This document shows, piece by piece, positions 1 to 8,807 of a DNA stretch of 52,502 bases. Source of the DNA: CAWKEY01 sp963848675. GTDB taxonomy: Bacteria > Pseudomonadota > Gammaproteobacteria > Methylococcales > Methylomonadaceae. Below the pieces are notes generated by a model. That model worked only from the letters and a program-made list of their open reading frames with translations. It was not told the origin of the DNA and did no database searches. The stretch's first letter is position 1; each line of letters begins with the position of its first letter. Position numbers and translations under genes: made by a program. The DNA lies in NCBI GenBank assembly GCA_963848675.1, contig CAWKEY010000018.1:1-52502 (forward strand). Direction: 5' to 3'.

Positions 1-1002
1 TTATCGACAACCTAAAGGTGGACGTCTTCCACAGGAAGTGTTTGTCTTTACCCCGCAGGGCGGCATTATCAAACTGCCGCGCGGCGCCACCATTGTCGAT
101 TTTGCTTATGCGGTGCATACCGATATCGGCAACGGCTGCGTTCCGCCCGTATCGACAAACAACTGGTGCCGCTGCAAACCCGGCTTGAAACCGGCGTCAC
201 GGTGGAAGTCATCACCGCCTCCTGGGCCAGACCCAATCCACTTTGGCTCAACTATGTGATTACCGCCAAGGCCCGCTCCAGCATACGCACCTATCTGAAA
301 CATTTTAAACAGCAGGAAGCCATCAATCTGGGCCGGCGTTTACTGGAAAAAGAACTGCAAGTCATGCACCAGCATCTGGACACTATCGACCCACAGCGCA
401 TGCAGGCTTTGCTCGCCGCCCTGTCCATGCAATCCCTGGATGATTTGCTTGAAGACATTGGCCTGGGCAATAAAATGCCGTTTCTGGTCGCCAAACGCAT
501 TACCCAGGATGACGTTAATGCCGGCATCAAACTCGACGGCAACGATCAGCACGTCAGCAAACCCCTGGTCATCAGAGGCACGGAAGGCATGGTGGTTACC
601 CTGGCGAAATGTTGCCGGCCGATTCCGGGGGATTCGATCATCGGTTTTTTCAATCCCGGCAAAGGCATCGTCGTACATCATCACGAATGCCGCAACAGCG
701 GGGATATTCGAAAAAAGCAAACCAGCTGGCTGGACGTCGAATGGAGCCCGGATGCCAGCGGTGACTTTCCCGCTGAACTGCGCCTGGAGATACTCAACCA
801 GCGCGGCTCACTGGCAACCGTTGCCTCCACAATTTCCGAACTGAACTCCAACATTGAAAATGTCACGGTTGTCGATCAGGACGCCCGGGTGAGTATCGAT
901 TTAATCACCTTAACGGCCAAAGACCGCGTGCATTTGGCGCAGATCATGCGGCGCCTGAAAGAATTGCCGATTGTTTTAAAAATCACCCGGGTCAAGGCTT
1001 AG
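1..1002 (+). pseudogene. spoT: SpoT (p)ppGpp synthetase/hydrolase, C-terminal part, frameshifted
   Basis: This is the 3' part of the bifunctional guanosine tetraphosphate synthetase/hydrolase of the stringent response; the enzymatic N-terminus lies outside the window. The reading starts in frame 3 with IDNLKVDVF, jumps to frame 2 at about base 29/30 (PQEVFVFTPQG, the TGS domain) and to frame 1 at about base 142/143 (ARIDKQLVPLQTRLETGV). Each jump is explained by one missing base: a C in the ttc-cca junction, and a G in gtt-gcc. After that the helical domain, the zinc-finger-like part (KCCRPIPGD) and the C-terminal ACT domain ending ITRVKA read without a break. The ending and the ridA/recG neighbours indicate SpoT rather than RelA. 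Two one-base deletions 113 bases apart in a normally essential gene look like sequence errors, but a real lesion cannot be excluded. Confidence 0.85.
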
Positions 1003-1058
1003 TCAGGTCTTCCGCACCTGATAAAAGTGAACAAAATTTGTAACTATTTAGCGTCCTG

Positions 1059-1180
1059 TGTCATTCCGAGCAGAGCGAGGAATCTGGAAGCCTACACTCT
1101 TGCTCCAGCGCTTAAGATTTCTCCCGTTGGTCGAAATGACAGTACAATCAAGCAGCTTGCAAAAGACGCAGCATAGGTAC
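1059..1180 (+). repeat. Dispersed ~122-bp repeat, copy 1
   Basis: The first 83 bases (1059-1141) form an imperfect inverted repeat with ends TGTCATTCCGAGC and GGTCGAAATGACA. A second copy of exactly the same length and orientation lies at 34465-34547. Similarity continues for about 40 more bases in both copies (atcaagc..cttgc..aaa..acgc..at.ggttac-like tail). The unit looks like a non-autonomous MITE/REP-type element. It lies 35 bases upstream of ridA, so it could form part of that gene's leader. Confidence 0.7.
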
Positions 1181-1215
1181 CAAAATTTTTTAAATCATTA
1201 AATACAGGAAGAAAC

Positions 1216-1620
1216 ATGATAAAAGAAATCATCCATACTGCACAGGCGCCCCAAGCTATCGGCACCTATTCGCAAGCAGTAAGAATTGATCGAACTGTTT
1301 ATCTTTCAGGACAAATCCCCCTGGTACCTGAAACCATGCTGCTGATTGAAGGCGACATCGCCGCCCAGATTACTCAGGTATTTAAAAATCTGCAGGCGGT
1401 GGCCGAAGCCGCCGGCGGTGATCTCTACGACATCGTCAAACTGAATGTTTTTTTAACCGATTTAGCGCATTTCCCTATGGTCAACGAAATCATGGGGCAA
1501 TTTTTTCATGCGCCCTACCCTGCCCGCGCCGCCATAGGCGTTGCCGCACTACCGAAAGGCGCCGGCATTGAAATGGATGCGGTTATGCATCTGAGACCTC
1601 AGACCTACACCGCCTCTTAA
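1216..1620 (+). CDS. ridA: RidA family enamine/imine deaminase
   Basis: This 134-aa protein is of the RidA/YjgF/UK114 family, small cytosolic trimers that hydrolyse reactive enamine/imine intermediates released by PLP enzymes such as threonine dehydratase. Family landmarks are visible: the N-terminal APQAIGTYSQAV, SGQIPL, the catalytic arginine in YPARAAIGV and the C-terminal GAGIEMDAV signature. Length is normal. An AGGAAG ribosome site precedes the ATG by 6 bases. It lies between spoT and recG, the position often held by trmH or ridA in gammaproteobacterial spoT-recG loci. The dispersed repeat directly upstream separates it from spoT. Confidence 0.93.
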   Translation: MIKEIIHTAQAPQAIGTYSQAVRIDRTVYLSGQIPLVPETMLLIEGDIAAQITQVFKNLQAVAEAAGGDLYDIVKLNVFLTDLAHFPMVNEIMGQFFHAPYPARAAIGVAALPKGAGIEMDAVMHLRPQTYTAS

Positions 1621-1654
1621 GCCCGGACAGGGCTTGAGCTAAACCCGCCCGCTA

Positions 1655-3745
1655 ATGAATCAGCCGAATTTCCTGCAACTCTCGGTCGCGTCATTGATGG
1701 GCATAGGCGGCCAGACGGCAATACGCCTTGAAAAACTCGGCATCCGCACGGTTCAGGATCTCATATTTCACTTGCCCCATCGTTATGAGGACCGTACCCG
1801 CATCCATGCCATCGGCTCGTTGGCTCCGGGCATGACGGTATTAATCTGCGGCCGGGTTGAATTTACCGATGTGCTGCCCCGGGGCCGCCAGAGCCTGGTC
1901 TGCCGGATCAGCGACGGCACCGGCTTTATCAACCTGAAATTCTTTCACTTCAGCGCCCATCAACACAACGCCCTAAAACCCGGCACATTGATCAGCTGCT
2001 TTGCTGAAGTGCGCTATGGCTATGCGGGTCTTGAAATGGTGCATCCTGAATACAGCGTCATCGCGGATCAGGACAGTTGTATTACCGAGACCCGCCTGAC
2101 CCCGGTTTACCCCTTAACCGAAGGACTCCGGCAAAGCACCTTGAGAAAAGCCATCCAGCAGGCATTAAGGCTTTGCACCAGGGAAAACCAATGGCTACAA
2201 GACTGGATTCCGGCGGCCATTTTAAAGCAATACCACTACCCGGCACTGCTGGAGGCGATCCAGACCCTGCACGCCCCCGATGAGTCCATCTCGGTCGCAG
2301 CCTTACAAGACGGCAGCGTACCGGCGCTTAAACGGCTGGCGTTTGAAGAACTGCTCGCGCATCACCTGAGTCTGCTAGCCGCAAAAAACAAGGTGAAAGC
2401 CTGGCAAGCGCCGCAGTTCGCCGGCAATAAAACTCTCAGCGAGCACTTTATCCGCGCCCTGCCCTTCAGCTTGACCGGCGCGCAGCAACGGGTGATGGCT
2501 GAAATTGAAGCCGATTGCCGCCAGAATCACCCGATGCTGCGCCTGGTTCAGGGCGATGTCGGCTCCGGCAAAACCGTGGTCTCGGCCTACGCGGCCCTGC
2601 TGGCGCTGGCTTCCGGCTATCAGGTTGCGGTCATGGCACCGACCGAATTGTTGGCGGAACAGCACTTTCGCAATTTCAGCATCTGGTTTGACGGCTTTCA
2701 AACACAAGTGGTTTTGCTGACCGGGCAACTCAAAGGCAATCCGCGCAAGGCGGTTTTAGAGGCACTGGCAGAGGGTTCGGCGGGCATTATTATCGGCACC
2801 CATGCCCTGTTTCAGGACAGCGTCAACTTCCATCGTCTGGGTTTGATTATCATTGATGAGCAACACCGTTTCGGCGTGCATCAACGCCTGGCGCTCAGAG
2901 AAAAAGGCCAGCAAGCCGGATTGAGGCCCCATCAACTGGTCATGACCGCCACTCCCATCCCGCGCACGCTGGCCATGTTGCAATATTCGGATCTGGATAT
3001 TTCGATTATCGATGAACTGCCGCCGGGTAGAAAACCTATCGTCACCAGCGTCATTCCGGCCGAACGGAGGCAGGATGTCATTGCCCGGATTAACAGCTGG
3101 GTAGCAAAAAAAAGGCAAGCGTATTGGGTGTGCACGCTGATTGAAGAGTCCGAAGTCTTGCAATGCGAGGCGGCAGAAAAAACCGCTGAGCTTTTAGAGC
3201 AAGCCCTGCCCGCCGTGCGGGTGGCATTGATTCATGGCCGCATGAAATCGGCTGAAAAAGAGGCCGTCATGCTGGCCTTTAAAAACCATGAGATCGATTT
3301 GCTGGTCGCCACCACCGTCATAGAAGTCGGCGTCGACGTGCCCAATGCCGGCCTGATGATCATAGAAAATCCGGAGCGTCTCGGCCTTTCCCAACTGCAT
3401 CAGTTGCGCGGACGGGTAGGACGCGGCGATGACGACAGCTATTGCCTGCTGATGTATCAATCGCCTTTATCCGATACCGCGCGCCATCGTCTGGGTATTT
3501 TAAGAGACACTAATGATGGCTTTGTCATTGCCGAGAAAGATCTGCAATTACGCGGCCCCGGCGAAGTCATGGGCACCCGGCAAACCGGACAGATGCACTT
3601 TAAAATCGCTGATTTATCGCGAGATAGCGATTTGCTGGAGCATATCCAGGACATAGGGGCGCAATTTTTTACCGAAACCCCGCAGGCCATTCAGCCGCTC
3701 TGTGATCGCTGGCTGGGCGATGCAACAGCATATTCAGAGGTTTAG
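1655..3745 (+). CDS. recG: ATP-dependent DNA helicase RecG
   Basis: This 696-aa superfamily 2 helicase remodels stalled replication forks and branch-migrates Holliday junctions. The N-terminal wedge/OB domain covers about residues 1-230. Helicase motifs follow in order: Walker A GDVGSGKT (about residue 300), APTELLAEQH, the DEQH box in IIDEQHRFGVHQR, motif III MTATPIPRTLAM, motif V TTVIEVGVDVPNA and motif VI QLRGRVGRGD. Length matches the family (E. coli 693 aa). The gene is 34 bases after ridA and its 3' end overlaps ubiC by 26 bases, so these genes are probably co-transcribed. Confidence 0.97.
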   Translation: MNQPNFLQLSVASLMGIGGQTAIRLEKLGIRTVQDLIFHLPHRYEDRTRIHAIGSLAPGMTVLICGRVEFTDVLPRGRQSLVCRISDGTGFINLKFFHFSAHQHNALKPGTLISCFAEVRYGYAGLEMVHPEYSVIADQDSCITETRLTPVYPLTEGLRQSTLRKAIQQALRLCTRENQWLQDWIPAAILKQYHYPALLEAIQTLHAPDESISVAALQDGSVPALKRLAFEELLAHHLSLLAAKNKVKAWQAPQFAGNKTLSEHFIRALPFSLTGAQQRVMAEIEADCRQNHPMLRLVQGDVGSGKTVVSAYAALLALASGYQVAVMAPTELLAEQHFRNFSIWFDGFQTQVVLLTGQLKGNPRKAVLEALAEGSAGIIIGTHALFQDSVNFHRLGLIIIDEQHRFGVHQRLALREKGQQAGLRPHQLVMTATPIPRTLAMLQYSDLDISIIDELPPGRKPIVTSVIPAERRQDVIARINSWVAKKRQAYWVCTLIEESEVLQCEAAEKTAELLEQALPAVRVALIHGRMKSAEKEAVMLAFKNHEIDLLVATTVIEVGVDVPNAGLMIIENPERLGLSQLHQLRGRVGRGDDDSYCLLMYQSPLSDTARHRLGILRDTNDGFVIAEKDLQLRGPGEVMGTRQTGQMHFKIADLSRDSDLLEHIQDIGAQFFTETPQAIQPLCDRWLGDATAYSEV

Positions 3746-4361
3746 TCGTTTGGCTATTAAAAGTTTTTTATTTGCCCAGGAACCCAAGTGGCTCGAAAAC
3801 CGCCCAGGAATTCGCCACCGCCTGCCCGAAAGTGTTCAGTCATGGACGTATGAACCCGGCTCGCTCACGCAGCGTTTACGCAATTTTTATGGCAACAGCG
3901 TTGCCGTTAAAATCCTGTTTCACCAATGGCGCACGCCATTCCTGACAGAGCGGCGTTTACTCAAGCTACCCGAACACGCCTGCAATCTGACTCGTGAAGT
4001 GTTGCTGCACGCCAGCGGCAAGCCGCTGATACTGGCCAGAACCATTATCCCGGCCAGAACCATCAAAGTGGCCCATCGCAATCTCTCCCACCTGGGCACC
4101 CGCCCGCTCGGAGAAGTCATTTTTTCCTACCCCAGGCTGGAGCGCATGGAAATGGATGTAACCCTGATTGAACCGCCCACCTGGTCGCCATCGGCCATTA
4201 TTGAGGCCGGCATAACCCAGCCGATCTGGGGCAGAAGAACTGTCTATGCCATTCAGCAACAGCCCATGCTGGTCAGTGAATTTTTTCTGCCGGAAGTGTT
4301 TCGAAGAAATCCTAACAACTTAGTTGTAATTAAAGGTAGCTCGCATACCGATAAGCCATAG
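3720..4361 (+). CDS. ubiC: Chorismate pyruvate-lyase
   Basis: UbiC converts chorismate to 4-hydroxybenzoate and pyruvate, the first committed step of ubiquinone synthesis. The 213-aa product shows the family pattern: PKWL near the N-terminus, GSLTQRL, the REVLL strand, ARTIIPARTI, LGTRPLGEVIF and a conserved late glutamate in SEFFLPE. The start is uncertain. An ATG at 3720 lies inside the recG 3' end, and a GTG at 3702 would add six residues; neither has a clear ribosome site, which suggests translational coupling to recG. The expected partner ubiA is not downstream; a minus-strand nuclease gene follows instead. Confidence 0.85.
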   Translation: MQQHIQRFSRLAIKSFLFAQEPKWLENRPGIRHRLPESVQSWTYEPGSLTQRLRNFYGNSVAVKILFHQWRTPFLTERRLLKLPEHACNLTREVLLHASGKPLILARTIIPARTIKVAHRNLSHLGTRPLGEVIFSYPRLERMEMDVTLIEPPTWSPSAIIEAGITQPIWGRRTVYAIQQQPMLVSEFFLPEVFRRNPNNLVVIKGSSHTDKP

Positions 4362-4397
4362 GCCCAATCCATTGAATCAATCTTAAAAACCCAAGCA

Positions 4398-5207
4398 CTA
4401 TAACGCTTTAATCGCGCTCGGATGGCGAATGAGCATGGAAAAGCCGCCCTTGTTTTTATTGAGCCAGCCGCGGACTTCGAGCTGCTGCCCCAGATAAGCA
4501 TTGATATCCGGAAACAAGGGCTGCCATTTTCGTTCTATACGCGCTTCAAACCGGTCGGAAAATACCAGGTAAACATATTTGCGGCTGTTGCGGATAGTCA
4601 CGACCTTGCCGGTCAAACGCATCCAGCCGGAATGATCCGTTGCGTTGATAGTGGCGGCCGGTTTGGCCGCATATTCAGGGCGCTGCCAAATGCCGAGCTT
4701 GTTTGCTTGAGCCAGATTTTCAGCCTTAATCAGCTCGTCGGCGTAGCGTAAATTGGGCGGATATATATTTACTGCCGCAAGTCCGCCTGCGACCAGTTGC
4801 AGATTGAGATGCTCTTTTCTGTCGGTCATGACATACGCCAGGGTACGGCCATATTTATCGGTCATCTCAACATCGCTCTCCAGGCGCACTTTGCGCTGTT
4901 GCAACTTATCGGTCAACCAGCGTTTGGCCTCGTCGCCGCCGGCTTGTGCAGATTCGTTTTTATGCCGCACTTCCGGCGTATTGATGCCCAGCAGCCTAAT
5001 CTTGCGGCCATCGGCCAGCAAAAGCGTATCGCCGTCAACTACCTTTTTAACTTCATAAAAGCCATAGCCGGGCTTGATGTCGATGGGTTTGGCACCGGCA
5101 TGCACCCTATCCGAGAAATGCGTGCTGCCGTGCGCATCCTGCCATTGATAGATTTCCGCGCCCGCCCACGCAGGCAAGCCTAACAATAAAACCAATAAAA
5201 TCTTCAT
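4398..5207 (-). CDS. Secreted DUF4124 plus staphylococcal-nuclease-like protein
   Basis: This 269-aa exported protein has a signal peptide (MKILLVLLLGLPAWAGA), then a DUF4124-like segment (EIYQWQDAHGSTHFSDR), then a thermonuclease (SNase) fold starting at VVDGDTLLLADGRKIRLLGI. The SNase catalytic region is recognisable: the RLLGINTPE strand and the DKYGRTLAYV segment with its arginine. A C-terminal OB-like region (about residues 200-269) follows, with GKVVTIRNSRKYVYLVF. It probably cleaves nucleic acids in the periplasm or outside the cell, perhaps for nutrient use; this is inferred from the fold. The start was chosen at the signal-peptide methionine; upstream in-frame codons give an unlikely hydrophilic extension that overlaps dtd. 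It is transcribed divergently from dtd. Confidence 0.8.
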   Translation of the reverse strand: MKILLVLLLGLPAWAGAEIYQWQDAHGSTHFSDRVHAGAKPIDIKPGYGFYEVKKVVDGDTLLLADGRKIRLLGINTPEVRHKNESAQAGGDEAKRWLTDKLQQRKVRLESDVEMTDKYGRTLAYVMTDRKEHLNLQLVAGGLAAVNIYPPNLRYADELIKAENLAQANKLGIWQRPEYAAKPAATINATDHSGWMRLTGKVVTIRNSRKYVYLVFSDRFEARIERKWQPLFPDINAYLGQQLEVRGWLNKNKGGFSMLIRHPSAIKAL

Positions 5208-5328
5208 GAAGCTGTCTGTAGCGTTTGCAAATGTTGTAGGATAAGCCAACTTCAGATAAAAAATGAACTCATTATGACTTTTAACCGGCCAATAAACAGC
5301 CGCACCAAGGTCGGCGGGCGAGGTTATT

Positions 5329-5769
5329 GTGATCACCATCATCCAGCGCGTCAGCAGCGCTAAAGTCACCGTGGATAATCAGGATATCGGAAAAATCGAT
5401 ACCGGTATTTTGGCGCTGGTCGCCGTCGAAAAAGAAGACGGCGAAAAACAGGCGCAGCGTCTGTTGGAACGCATCCTAAACTACCGCATATTTGCCGACA
5501 AGCTGGATCGGATGAACTTGAGTCTGCGCGATATTGACGGCGGCTTGTTGCTGGTGCCGCAATTTACCCTGGCGGCCGATACCAGCTGTGGCAATCGCCC
5601 CAGTTTTACCCCGGCCGCAACGCCGGAAAAAGGCCGGCAACTGTTCGGCTATCTGCAAGAACTGGCAAAAGCCACTTATCCGAACGTAGCCTTCGGCCAG
5701 TTTGGCGCCGATATGCAGGTTGCCCTGATCAATGACGGCCCGGTGACGTTTACCCTGAGAACTCAGTAA
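5329..5769 (+). CDS. dtd: D-aminoacyl-tRNA deacylase
   Basis: Dtd hydrolyses D-amino acids (and glycine mis-charged on tRNA-Ala) from tRNA, a proofreading step in translation. The 146-aa product carries the family signatures: QRVSSAKVTVD at the N-terminus, the catalytic-pocket motif LVPQFTLAAD (SQFTL-like; here PQFTL) and the cross-subunit Gly-Pro motif in NDGPVTFTL. Length is typical (145 aa). Translation starts at GTG (5329) after a weak GAGG site. It is divergent from the nuclease gene. The taa stop forms the start of a 25-bp sequence repeated in inverted orientation at 21042-21066. Confidence 0.94.
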   Translation: MITIIQRVSSAKVTVDNQDIGKIDTGILALVAVEKEDGEKQAQRLLERILNYRIFADKLDRMNLSLRDIDGGLLLVPQFTLAADTSCGNRPSFTPAATPEKGRQLFGYLQELAKATYPNVAFGQFGADMQVALINDGPVTFTLRTQ

Positions 5770-5791
5770 TGCGCACGAAATAAGTTGAACA
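5767..5791 (+). repeat. 25-bp dispersed repeat, copy 1
   Basis: This 25-base sequence, beginning with the dtd stop codon and containing gcgcacgaaataagttgaac, occurs as an exact reverse complement at 21042-21066. A shorter 13-base match (aataagttgaaca) lies at 33056-33068, just left of the IS5 element. It is probably the edge of a dispersed intergenic element. Confidence 0.6.
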
Positions 5792-5925
5792 TCGGTGTTT
5801 CAGGAGTTCGTAGTACCATAAAGGCATTACCGATACTCGATAGTGTGCCCAAGGCCATAAATAAAAACGCCGTCATGCCCGCCTCTTGGTAAAATGGCAG
5901 TTTGTCGTGCTCATCTTAAACACCA

Positions 5926-7266
5926 ATGAAACAAGTCGAACTTCTTTCTCCTGCCGGAACCCTTAAAAATATGCGCTATGCCTTTGCCTACGGCGCTGAT
6001 GCGGTCTATGCCGGGCAGCCGCGTTACAGTCTTCGGGTGCGCAACAATGATTTTCTTGCCGATAATCTGGCCAAAGGCATTGATGAAGCCCATGCGCTGG
6101 GTAAAAAATTTTTCCTGGCCGCCAATGTGATTCCGCACAATGCCAAAGTCAAAACGTTTATGGCCGATATTGCCCCAATTATCGCGATGAAACCGGATGC
6201 CCTGATCATGGCCGATCCCGGTTTGATCATGATGGTGCGTGAAACCTGGCCGGATATGCCGGTGCATCTGTCGGTGCAGGCCAACACCGTCAATTATGCC
6301 ACGGTAAAATTCTGGCAAACCATGGGCCTTGCGCGCGTGATTTTATCGCGAGAGCTGTCTCTGGATGAAATCGAAGAAATCCGCCAGCGCTGCCCCGATA
6401 TGGAGCTGGAAGTGTTTGTGCACGGCGCCTTGTGCATTGCCTACTCCGGCCGCTGTTTGTTATCCGGTTATTTCAATCACCGTGATCCCAACCAGGGTAC
6501 CTGCACCAATTCCTGCCGCTGGAAATACGATACCCTGCCCGCGCATGAAAATGCCGAGGGCGATTACCTGTTGAACGGCGCGGCGCTGTCCATGCAAGAC
6601 ATCAGCACGGCCAGCTGCGGCGGCGCTGACCGGCATCCCTTGGCCGATAATATCTATTTTCTTGAGGAGGAAGGCCGCAAAGGTGAATTGCTGCCGGTCA
6701 TGGAAGATGAAAATGGCACCTACATCATGAATTCCAAGGATCTGCGCGCCGTTGAACATGTGCAGCGTCTAGTTGAAATCGGCATTGACAGTCTTAAAAT
6801 CGAAGGCCGCACCAAGTCGCATTATTATGTGGCGCGCACGGCACAAACTTACCGTCAGGCAATTGATGACGCCCTGGCCGGACGCCCGTTTCAACCTGAG
6901 CTGATCGGCGTGCTGGAAAATCTGGCCAACCGAGGCTACACCGATGGTTTTTATCAGCGCCACCATACCCACGAGCATCAAAACTATATCAGCGGCTATT
7001 CCAAAAGCCATCAGCAGCAGTTTTGCGGCGAAATCAGGGATTATGATAAAGACACCGGTCTGGCCGTCATCGATGTTAAAAACAAATTTTCGGTTGGCGA
7101 CAAACTGGAACTGATTCTGCCCGAAGGCAATCAGAATGTTATCGTCGAACGCATGGAAGATATGTACGGGCGCGCCATGCAGGAAGCCTCCGGCGGCGGT
7201 TATGAAGTGAAAATTCCGGTCCCAGCAAGCCAAATCAGCAATGGACTGCTGGCCCGTTATATATAG
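5926..7266 (+). CDS. trhP: tRNA 5-hydroxyuridine modification protein TrhP (U32 family, YegQ)
   Basis: This 446-aa member of the peptidase U32 family matches YegQ/TrhP, which acts in prephenate-dependent 5-hydroxylation of uridine-34 in tRNA, a precursor of cmo5U. The U32 core is clear: ELLSPAGTLKNMRYAFAYG at the N-terminus and the signature EVFVHGALCIAYSGRCLLS around residues 165-183. Cysteines follow in GTCTNSCRWKY, together with the earlier C in GRCLLS candidates for Fe-S or metal binding. A C-terminal beta-barrel segment (FCGEIRDYDKDTG onward) completes the family architecture. Length is normal. Function is assigned by family; older annotations call it a collagenase-like protease. It stands alone before rraA. 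Confidence 0.9.
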   Translation: MKQVELLSPAGTLKNMRYAFAYGADAVYAGQPRYSLRVRNNDFLADNLAKGIDEAHALGKKFFLAANVIPHNAKVKTFMADIAPIIAMKPDALIMADPGLIMMVRETWPDMPVHLSVQANTVNYATVKFWQTMGLARVILSRELSLDEIEEIRQRCPDMELEVFVHGALCIAYSGRCLLSGYFNHRDPNQGTCTNSCRWKYDTLPAHENAEGDYLLNGAALSMQDISTASCGGADRHPLADNIYFLEEEGRKGELLPVMEDENGTYIMNSKDLRAVEHVQRLVEIGIDSLKIEGRTKSHYYVARTAQTYRQAIDDALAGRPFQPELIGVLENLANRGYTDGFYQRHHTHEHQNYISGYSKSHQQQFCGEIRDYDKDTGLAVIDVKNKFSVGDKLELILPEGNQNVIVERMEDMYGRAMQEASGGGYEVKIPVPASQISNGLLARYI

Positions 7267-7302
7267 CATTTTGCCTTAAAACTTGAACCTAATACTTACA
7301 AC

Positions 7303-7788
7303 ATGCCCTTTACCACAGCCGACCTTTGCGATGCCTATTCTGGTCAGCAAAACCTGCAGATTGCCGAACCCGTATTCAAAATGTATGGCGGCAGTAAGGT
7401 TTTTTGCGGTCAGATCACCACTTTAAAAGTGTTTGAAGATAATGTGCTGGTTCAAAAAACCCTCGCAGAAAAAGTCCACAACCGGGTTTTAGTCATTGAC
7501 GGTGGCGGTTCGCTCCATTGCGCCCTGCTCGGCCATGATCTGGCAACAACTGCCGTCGCTAACGGCTGGCAGGGTATTGTTATTAACGGCTGTCTATGCG
7601 ATGCAGCCCTGATCAGGCAGCTGCCCATCGGCATCCGTGCCTTGCACACCAATCCCTTGAAAAGCCATAAAAAAGGCCATGGCGATCGCGATCTGCTGGT
7701 CACTTTTTCCGGCGTCAACTTTAAAAAAGATCATTTTTTATACGCTGATGAAGATGGAATTATCGTATCGGAAACAATGTTGAGTTAA
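7303..7788 (+). CDS. rraA: Ribonuclease E activity regulator RraA
   Basis: RraA is a small trimeric protein that binds RNase E and can inhibit it, changing mRNA decay. The 161-aa product begins TADLCDAY and contains the family core VLVIDGGGSLHCALLGHDLA and GIVINGCLCD. The RALHTNPLKSHKKG segment is typical of RraA rather than of the aldolase homologues of the fold. Length equals that of E. coli RraA (161 aa). It starts 37 bases after trhP on the same strand. Confidence 0.93.
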   Translation: MPFTTADLCDAYSGQQNLQIAEPVFKMYGGSKVFCGQITTLKVFEDNVLVQKTLAEKVHNRVLVIDGGGSLHCALLGHDLATTAVANGWQGIVINGCLCDAALIRQLPIGIRALHTNPLKSHKKGHGDRDLLVTFSGVNFKKDHFLYADEDGIIVSETMLS

Positions 7789-7824
7789 AATACACTCAAA
7801 TTAACCTAGCAAAGAAGTCAAGAT

Positions 7825-8772
7825 ATGCAAATAGTACTCGCCAACCCCCGTGGATTCTGTGCCGGCGTTGACCGCGCCATCGAAATTGTTGATCAGGCCC
7901 TCGAAACTTTCGGCGCGCCGATTTATGTCCGCCACGAAGTTGTTCATAACCGCACTGTTGTTGATGGATTAAAAGAAAAAGGCGCCATTTTCATTGAAGA
8001 TTTAACGGACGTGCCGGTCGGTTCTTATTTAATCTTCAGCGCCCACGGCGTATCCAAACAAGTTCAGCAGGAAGCGGTCGAACGCCAGTTGACGGTGTTC
8101 GACGCCACCTGCCCGCTGGTCACCAAAGTGCATTTGCAGGTCGCCAAACATGCCAAATCCGATCGTGAAGTCATCCTGATCGGGCACGCAGGACACCCTG
8201 AAGTTGAAGGCACCATGGGCCAATATGAAAAGTGCACCGAAAATGGCGGCATTTATCTGGTAGAAACGCCGGAAGATGTGGCCAACTTAAAAGTGAACAA
8301 CCCTGATAATCTGGCTTACGTCACGCAGACCACCTTATCGATGACCGACACCAAGATCATGGTCGATGCCCTAAGAGCCCGCTTTACCGCCATTCAGGAA
8401 CAGAAAAAAGACGACATTTGCTACGCCACCCAAAACCGCCAAGATGCCGTGCATGAACTGGCTAAAAAGTCTGATCTGATTCTGGTTGTCGGCTCGCCCA
8501 ACAGCTCCAATTCCAACCGTTTACGCGAAATTGCCGAGCAATTAGGCAAACCGGCGTATCTGATCGATACTGCAAAAGACATGCAGCAAGACTGGTTTGA
8601 TGGTGTTGATGTCGTCGGCGTGACCGCCGGCGCTTCCGCACCGGAAGTACTGGTTCAGGAAGTGATCGCCCAGCTCAAGCAATGGGGCGGCAAATCCACG
8701 CTTGAAATTCAGGGCATCGAAGAAAAAGTCGTGTTTTCCTTGCCTAAAGAATTAAAAAAACACATGGCCTGA
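7825..8772 (+). CDS. ispH: 4-hydroxy-3-methylbut-2-enyl diphosphate reductase
   Basis: IspH performs the last step of the MEP pathway, reducing HMBPP to IPP and DMAPP with a 4Fe-4S cluster. The 315-aa product has the three cluster-ligand cysteines in RGFCAGVDRAI (residue 12), FDATCPLVTK (about 96) and ICYATQNRQ (about 198). Substrate-binding motifs HGV, GHAGHPEVEGTMGQ and GSPNSSNSNRL are also present. Length matches E. coli IspH (316 aa). The leader has AAAGAAG upstream of the ATG. It precedes hslR on the same strand by 35 bases. Confidence 0.97.
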   Translation: MQIVLANPRGFCAGVDRAIEIVDQALETFGAPIYVRHEVVHNRTVVDGLKEKGAIFIEDLTDVPVGSYLIFSAHGVSKQVQQEAVERQLTVFDATCPLVTKVHLQVAKHAKSDREVILIGHAGHPEVEGTMGQYEKCTENGGIYLVETPEDVANLKVNNPDNLAYVTQTTLSMTDTKIMVDALRARFTAIQEQKKDDICYATQNRQDAVHELAKKSDLILVVGSPNSSNSNRLREIAEQLGKPAYLIDTAKDMQQDWFDGVDVVGVTAGASAPEVLVQEVIAQLKQWGGKSTLEIQGIEEKVVFSLPKELKKHMA

Positions 8773-8807
8773 TAAAACAGCCCCCACTAACCGCCGTCCT
8801 TGCCTGA

